From positions 1 through 36,646 of the forward strand of contig CALGVD010000088.1 of assembly GCA_937920275.1 (NCBI GenBank): 36,646 nucleotides of DNA, read 5' to 3'. Position 1 is the first letter of the stretch. Each line of letters starts with the position of its first letter. The translations under genes were made by a program, and so were the position numbers. Positions 32,601-36,646 of this stretch are shown here, piece after piece. Below the pieces are notes generated by a model. That model saw nothing but the letters and a program-made list of their open reading frames with translations. It had not been told where the DNA came from and did not search any database. Source of the DNA: an uncultured Pseudomonadota bacterium. Its GTDB lineage: Bacteria > Pseudomonadota > Gammaproteobacteria > Steroidobacterales > Steroidobacteraceae.

Positions 32601-32667
32601 TAAATCGAATCGCCGAGAGATTGACATCATGCACCGATCAACTTTGGGAGAACGCTAATGAACAAAG

Positions 32668-32835
32668 TTGAAGATTCTGATGGCGCTGGCCGGTTTGATG
32701 GCGGGCGCGTCTGTAGGGACCGTTGCAGATGCCGCAACCTGGCTTTGCCGATCGTGCACTGTGGTTTGTGACTCGCAGTATTGTTACTGGCATTGCACGG
32801 GTTGCCAACGGATGTGGAATATCGATTCGTTATAA
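32668..32835 (+). CDS. Small cysteine-rich secreted peptide
   Basis: A frame of 55 codons. From TTG 32668 it reads MKILMALAGLMAGASVGTVA then DAA, a convincing signal peptide, followed by a mature part of about 32 residues with six Cys (CRSC, VVC, QYC, WHC, TGC) and several aromatic residues, ending QRMWNIDSL. The spacing is CX2C-X3-C-X4-C-X3-C-X2C. The best ribosome site (GGGAG, 32646-32650) serves an ATG at 32658, which is one base out of frame; removing one base near 32669 would give MNKVKILMALAG. So this is either a TTG-initiated gene, a recent frameshift or a frameshift-regulated gene. The family is unknown; disulfide-bonded toxin, bacteriocin or metal-binding peptide are all possible. 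Confidence 0.6.
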   Translation: MKILMALAGLMAGASVGTVADAATWLCRSCTVVCDSQYCYWHCTGCQRMWNIDSL

Positions 32836-32861
32836 GACCTCTTTTAACATCGTCTGTCGAC

Positions 32862-32893
32862 GGCGGTGCCCCAACTGGGGTTGGGGCACCGCC
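32862..32893 (+). terminator. Strong hairpin downstream of the peptide gene
   Basis: GGCGGTGCCCCAAC and GTTGGGGCACCGCC are perfect 14-bp arms with a four-base loop (TGGG), 26 bp after the peptide stop. No T-run follows, so it may stabilise the 3' end or slow the polymerase rather than act as a classic terminator. With the promoter at 32574 it delimits a one-gene unit. Confidence 0.55.
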
Positions 32894-33101
32894 TTGCGCA
32901 CTGCATCTTGCCGATTCATTGCCGTCGGTGCGCACGCGTGAGCGACACCGATCGAGTTCTCGATGGCTCATGGCCTTCGCGTGTAGCGTCACGCCTCGTA
33001 GTATAGTCAGCGCTCTTGATATCGCTGAATCGAGACCCGATCACGGCAAGGGTCTGTAGACATCAGGAAGGTGGCGGCAGCTCATCATCGGAGAGACAAA
33101 T

Positions 33102-33581
33102 ATGAACCGGAAATCTCGGCCCAACGTGTGGCTCGCAGCGGCTGTCATTCCTGCGATTTTTTTGTCAACCGCCACCGAAGCACGCGTGATCAGGCAAATC
33201 GACAAGAAAGCGAAAGGCCAGGAGCTGTTTTTTGCCGGAATATTGAATCCGTTTCCTGCGGTGTTCATGGCTGGTCGAGATGGGGATGTCGTGGTTTTGG
33301 GGAGGGGCGATATGTCGGCCTTCGAGGCCTCTCGCATCAAGCGCAGCATCGAAAGCCCTGCGGCGGGATTGCCAAAACTGAGCAAGGAACAAGCCGCCAA
33401 ACTGCGGTCTTACTATCCGGAGATCAAGCCGGGAGAGGTGGTGGTCTTTTTCCTCACGGTCGACGAGACGTTGACCCGGGAAGGTTCGGAGGCGGCAGCG
33501 AAGAAGTTGACGTCAGCGCGAGCCGGCGTGGACAATGCAACCACTCCGGTGACGCTCGCCGTCCTCACGGCCATCAAGTGA
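33102..33581 (+). CDS. Hypothetical secreted protein of the exporter operon
   Basis: A 159-residue exported protein with a signal peptide (NVWLAAAVIPAIFLSTATEA, cut near residue 27). The mature part is Cys-free and mostly alpha/beta: ELFFAGILNPFPAVFMAG, KLSKEQAAKLRSYYPEIK and PGEVVVFFLTVDETLTREGS. I do not recognise a family. GGAGAG lies just before the ATG at 33102. A TATAGT -10-like hexamer is at 33002-33007 with a poor -35. Four bases separate it from the glutaredoxin-like gene, so it is the first gene of a five-gene unit. Confidence 0.75.
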   Translation: MNRKSRPNVWLAAAVIPAIFLSTATEARVIRQIDKKAKGQELFFAGILNPFPAVFMAGRDGDVVVLGRGDMSAFEASRIKRSIESPAAGLPKLSKEQAAKLRSYYPEIKPGEVVVFFLTVDETLTREGSEAAAKKLTSARAGVDNATTPVTLAVLTAIK

Positions 33582-33585
33582 CGCC

Positions 33586-34062
33586 ATGTTCCGTGCTGCA
33601 ACAACAAAGGATATCGTTGGTACGCTAGGGTGGTTCCTGCTCGCGGCGGGCATTTCTTGGGTTGTCGTCACATATGTACGCAATCCTTCGTTCTTCGCTT
33701 CAAAAGTCGAGACCGGGGACTGGCATCAACTGCTGGGCGAACCCGCATCGTCGCGCGTCCTGATCTATAGTCTCTCGACCTGCCCCGCGTGCCAGGAAGC
33801 CAAGGCACTGCTCGACCGCCATTGCGTCGCCTATCTCGACCGGGACGTCGGTACGCCGGGGTCGGTTCGGCGTCAGTTCGAGCGCCTTGAATCGCGATCG
33901 GTTCCCGTCACCGTCATCGGGAACCGCAAGATCACCGGTTTTCACCAGAACGAGATCCTGGACGCGTTGGATGCCGCGGGGATCGCTGTCGGCAAGCCCG
34001 GCAGCTGCTCGGTGGAGGATCGCTCGCAGCGGTCGGCAACGACCGAGCCTCGGACGACTTGA
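33586..34062 (+). CDS. Membrane-anchored glutaredoxin-like protein
   Basis: A 158-residue protein: a single membrane helix (LGWFLLAAGISWVVVTYV, about 13-31), then a glutaredoxin fold. The active site is CPAC (Cys66, Cys69) in YSLSTCPACQEAKALL, the cis-Pro loop SVPVTVIG and the GFHQNEI segment follow as in glutaredoxins. With one N-terminal helix and the basic leader inside, the redox domain probably faces the periplasm, but the charge bias is not decisive. It probably reduces or shuffles disulfides in the envelope, possibly of the Cys-rich peptide encoded just upstream. It lacks its own ribosome site and is likely coupled to the preceding gene. Confidence 0.82.
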   Translation: MFRAATTKDIVGTLGWFLLAAGISWVVVTYVRNPSFFASKVETGDWHQLLGEPASSRVLIYSLSTCPACQEAKALLDRHCVAYLDRDVGTPGSVRRQFERLESRSVPVTVIGNRKITGFHQNEILDALDAAGIAVGKPGSCSVEDRSQRSATTEPRTT

Positions 34063-34073
34063 AAGAGGGTGTC

Positions 34074-35372
34074 ATGGACGGCGATGACGCTCGGACTGTT
34101 CGGCGGACCGTCGAGATCCCGCCGCCCGGAGGGCGGCGTCGCTGGCCCTTGACGAGGACCCGAACGATCGCCGTGCTGGTGGGCGCGGCCATCCTGCTGG
34201 CGGTGACTTATTTCGCGCTGCGACCCGCAACGCCGACGGTGGACCTTGCGGCGTTGACATTGGACGAGGTGCGGCGCGGGGATGTCATGATGACCATGAC
34301 CGCACCCGGCAGTCTGCGATCCGCCAACGCCTATGCGATCTCCGCGACCAGTGGCGGGGTCATCCGGCAGATCGTCGAGCAGCCGGGTGCGAGAGTGGCC
34401 GCGGGCGCCCCGCTGATCGTGATGCTCAACGCCGAATTGGAGCGCCAACTGCTCGAGGCCGAGGCGGCTCTGGTGGACGAGGAGAACAAGTTCACCACGC
34501 TGGAGAGCCAGACCGTCGGCGAGCGTGAGTCCGCGGAATACGAGCTGCAGATGGCGCGCACCGAGTACGCGGGCGAGCGCGCCGAACTCAACGCGCTCGA
34601 GCAGCTGATCGAAATCGGTGCCGTGGCGAAGTTGCAGTACGAGCGTCAGAAGAGCAAGGTCGAGACATACCGCGTGCGGATCGACAGGATGACCGACAGG
34701 CTGCGGCAGTTGGAACGCAGAACGGAGAGCGTCCGAGATGGGTCCGCCAAGGCCTTGGCGCAGCGCAGGAAGGTGGTCGGATTGCTCCGGGAAAAGGTCG
34801 CGGAGCTCACCATCCGGGCACCCAGCGCCGGGGTGCTCACCGCCTTGGGTGAAGGCCTGCGGGAGGGCCTGACCGTACAGCCCGGCAATCTGCTGGCGGA
34901 GATATCGAGGGACCAGAGGCTCGAGGCCCGTGCCAGCGTCCCGGCCTCACGCGCTTCGGAGCTCGTCCTCGGACAACGGGCATACCTCATCAATGGCGCA
35001 GAGCGTGTCCCGGCGCGGGTCAGCCATATCGATCCCCAGGTCCGCCGGGATGAGGTAGAGGTCCTCCTTGCGTTGGATCGACCGCCGATGTCCGGTTTCC
35101 GCGCGGGTCTGGCCGTGATGGCGGAGATCGAGACCAAGCCGCTCAAGGGAGTCCTACATGTTCGCAAGCCCGCGTCGGTCGGCGTATCGCCCGTCGCTGA
35201 TGTCTGGGTGCTCGACGGCGGCCGACTTGCGAGGAGAGAGGTACGCCTCGGCCCTGCGGGCGGCGATCATATCGTGATCGAAAGCGGACTGACCGCCGGG
35301 GAGAAGGTCGTGGTCGGCACCCATCCCGATTGGGGCGATGCACGGGTCATCACCTTGGATGTCCGTACCTGA
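34074..35372 (+). CDS. HlyD/MacA-type periplasmic adaptor
   Basis: A 432-residue membrane-fusion protein. One N-terminal helix (TIAVLVGAAILLAVTYFAL, about 27-45) is followed by the biotinyl-lipoyl half (TAPGSLRSANAYAI) and a long alpha-helical hairpin (about 115-215: LEAEAALVDEE, AEYELQMARTEYAG, QYERQKSKVETYRVRI). Then comes the second lipoyl half (LTIRAPSAGVLTAL) and the beta-barrel and membrane-proximal domains. It links an inner-membrane ABC exporter to an outer-membrane channel. AGAGGG precedes the ATG at 34074; an in-frame TTG at 34059 lies inside this site. No outer-membrane factor is encoded in the window. Confidence 0.87.
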   Translation: MDGDDARTVRRTVEIPPPGGRRRWPLTRTRTIAVLVGAAILLAVTYFALRPATPTVDLAALTLDEVRRGDVMMTMTAPGSLRSANAYAISATSGGVIRQIVEQPGARVAAGAPLIVMLNAELERQLLEAEAALVDEENKFTTLESQTVGERESAEYELQMARTEYAGERAELNALEQLIEIGAVAKLQYERQKSKVETYRVRIDRMTDRLRQLERRTESVRDGSAKALAQRRKVVGLLREKVAELTIRAPSAGVLTALGEGLREGLTVQPGNLLAEISRDQRLEARASVPASRASELVLGQRAYLINGAERVPARVSHIDPQVRRDEVEVLLALDRPPMSGFRAGLAVMAEIETKPLKGVLHVRKPASVGVSPVADVWVLDGGRLARREVRLGPAGGDHIVIESGLTAGEKVVVGTHPDWGDARVITLDVRT

Positions 35373-35375
35373 ACC

Positions 35376-36068
35376 ATGAGCGCGATGTACTCCGATGTCA
35401 TCGAGGTGCGCGATCTGTGCCGCGAGTTCCGGCTCGAGGGCGGTGCCAGTGTCCGGGCGTTGGAGAACGTTTCGTTCAGCGTCCGGGAAGGCGAATTCGT
35501 CGCCATCGAGGGCCCGTCGGGAGGCGGCAAGTCGACGCTGCTGGCGGTGCTGGGGCTGCTCGACCGCCCGACATCAGGCGAGTACCTCCTTGCCGGCACA
35601 CCGACGGGATCGCTCGATCATCACCAACAAAGCCGGTTGCGCAATCAGGCGATCGGCTTCGTCTTCCAGTCGTTCAACCTGATCGGCCATCTTACCGCGC
35701 TGGAGAACGTGCTGGTCCCGCTCGAGTACAGCCAAAAGATCCCGAAATCGGAGCATGTGGCGCGCGCCTCGTCGCTCCTCGAGAAAGTGGGATTGGGTGC
35801 GCGCGTGGACCATCTCCCGCACCAGCTGTCGGGCGGGCAACAACAACGCGTGGCCATCGCACGCGCGCTGGTCACGTCCCCCGCGGTGCTGCTGGCCGAC
35901 GAACCGACCGGCAATCTCGACTCCAAGTACTCGGGTGAGGTGATGTCGTTGCTCAAGAGCCTCCACGAGGAGGGCAGCACGATACTGATCGTCACCCACA
36001 ATTCAACCGTCGCGGCCTGCGCCGAACGCCGTTTGACGCTGCGTGACGGCGCACTCGCTGCCGCGTGA
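35376..36068 (+). CDS. ABC transporter ATPase (LolD/YknY-like)
   Basis: A 230-residue nucleotide-binding subunit. Walker A is GPSGGGKST (46-54), the Q-loop is FVFQSFNLIGHLTALENV, the signature LSGGQQQRVAIARAL (about 150), and Walker B with D-loop LLADEPTGNLDS (about 168). The His switch is in IVTHN. It has the MacB/LolD-subfamily pattern used for peptide, lipoprotein or drug export, with ATPase and permease on separate chains, as in YknXYZ. It overlaps the permease start by one base and lies three bases after the adaptor stop. Confidence 0.93.
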   Translation: MSAMYSDVIEVRDLCREFRLEGGASVRALENVSFSVREGEFVAIEGPSGGGKSTLLAVLGLLDRPTSGEYLLAGTPTGSLDHHQQSRLRNQAIGFVFQSFNLIGHLTALENVLVPLEYSQKIPKSEHVARASSLLEKVGLGARVDHLPHQLSGGQQQRVAIARALVTSPAVLLADEPTGNLDSKYSGEVMSLLKSLHEEGSTILIVTHNSTVAACAERRLTLRDGALAAA

Positions 36069-36646
36069 TGTTCCGCCGCGCGGGAAGACTGATCGGCGCT
36101 TTCTTCAAGTTCGCCCCTGCACGCGCCGCGCTGCTGTTCGCCTCGCTCGCGCTCGTGATGGGATTCTTCATCGTGGTCGGTTCCCTGGTCGAGTCGGTCT
36201 ACTTGGCGGACCCCCCCGGCCTGACCGTTGAAGGCCGTTATGTGACGCTGGCTGAACGATCGTCGGGCGGCGCATTCGTCGGCACACAGGCCCGCGACCT
36301 TGATGCGCTCGAGGAGAAGATCGGCGCGGGACGCATACTGCGTTATTCGGTCGAAGGACTCCCGGAGAAGGAGGGCGAGGTGACCGCGCGACGAGCGGTC
36401 GCGTTCGTGGATCCGGCCTTCCTGACGCAGATCGGGCCTGCGCTACAAGCCGGTCGGGTCTTCGAGCCGGGCGAACGCGCAGCCGTGGTGAGCGGCGCTT
36501 ACGCGAAGCGCCGATTCGGTCGAGCCGAACCAGCCCTCGGCCAGTCGGTCAGGCTAGAGGGGGGGCGATCCCTCTATCGCATCGTCGGCGTGGCAGTGGA
36601 TGAGTTCCGCGGGGTGAACGCAGAGGGCGTGGATATCCTGCTCGAT
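36068..36646 (+). CDS. ABC permease, MacB/FtsX-like (5' part only)
   Basis: The first 193 codons of a permease that continues past the window end. Residues 1-16 are basic; a membrane helix follows (about 17-41: AALLFASLALVMGFFIVVGS). The rest is the MacB-type periplasmic core domain (FLTQIGPALQAGRVFEPGER, GQSVRLEGGRSLYRIVGVAV). It should be followed by three more helices. It starts with ATG at 36068, overlapping the ATPase stop as TGATG. Two seven-base homopolymers (C7 near 36210, G7 near 36560) lie in its coding sequence. Confidence 0.85.
   Translation, partial: MFRRAGRLIGAFFKFAPARAALLFASLALVMGFFIVVGSLVESVYLADPPGLTVEGRYVTLAERSSGGAFVGTQARDLDALEEKIGAGRILRYSVEGLPEKEGEVTARRAVAFVDPAFLTQIGPALQAGRVFEPGERAAVVSGAYAKRRFGRAEPALGQSVRLEGGRSLYRIVGVAVDEFRGVNAEGVDILLD

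Overview
The window is dense, GC-rich bacterial chromosome of proteobacterial type. The likely source is a gammaproteobacterium related to Lysobacterales or Steroidobacterales, but this rests only on composition, gene content and lipoprotein-type signals, not on a marker gene. I saw no rRNA, tRNA, CRISPR array, transposase or integrase.

Layout. 21-6843 (minus): glutamate synthase gltB-gltD, followed by a lipoprotein. 6950-7668: a ribbon-helix-helix/PIN toxin-antitoxin pair whose toxin lacks an expected catalytic Asp. 7688-10148: an SDR and a secreted HExxH peptidase with TPRs. 10155-19919: a pterin-related locus, namely a sepiapterin-reductase-like SDR (minus) and, 6 kb away, an operon of PTPS-family enzyme, NylB-like serine hydrolase and fatty-acid-hydroxylase-superfamily membrane enzyme. 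The two halves are separated by a complete Mrp cation/proton antiporter operon (mrpA-G, A and B fused) that lies between ~150 bp direct repeats. The repeats consist of the 5' ends of the two flanking divergent genes, so the antiporter island appears to have been inserted into an older divergent pterin locus.

19932-24270 is a small-module hotspot: a PIN/antitoxin pair in reversed order, a cysteine-synthase-family gene, an Xre regulator with a membrane protein, and a HipBA-type module. 24403-25299 is a secreted alpha/beta hydrolase, followed by a decayed coding remnant. 25671-30454 is a redox-flavoured cluster: a GbsR/MarR-type regulator with a near-consensus promoter and palindromic operator, a DUF4166 protein, a membrane-epimerase-DCC fusion, and, convergent to them, a stand-alone DCC protein and a saccharopine-dehydrogenase-like protein.

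30658-36646 is mostly uncharacterised secreted proteins. It includes a very small cysteine-rich secreted peptide (about 55 aa, six Cys) with its own promoter, whose spacer holds a run of nine C, and its own downstream hairpin. Next come a secreted protein, a membrane-anchored glutaredoxin-like protein, an HlyD/MacA-type adaptor, an ABC ATPase and the start of an ABC permease that runs off the window.

Two candidate undescribed systems stand out: (1) a tetrahydropterin-making gene set linked to a membrane lipid hydroxylase resembling the tetrahydrobiopterin-dependent alkylglycerol monooxygenase group; (2) the cysteine-rich peptide with a thiol-redox partner and a YknXYZ/MacAB-like exporter.
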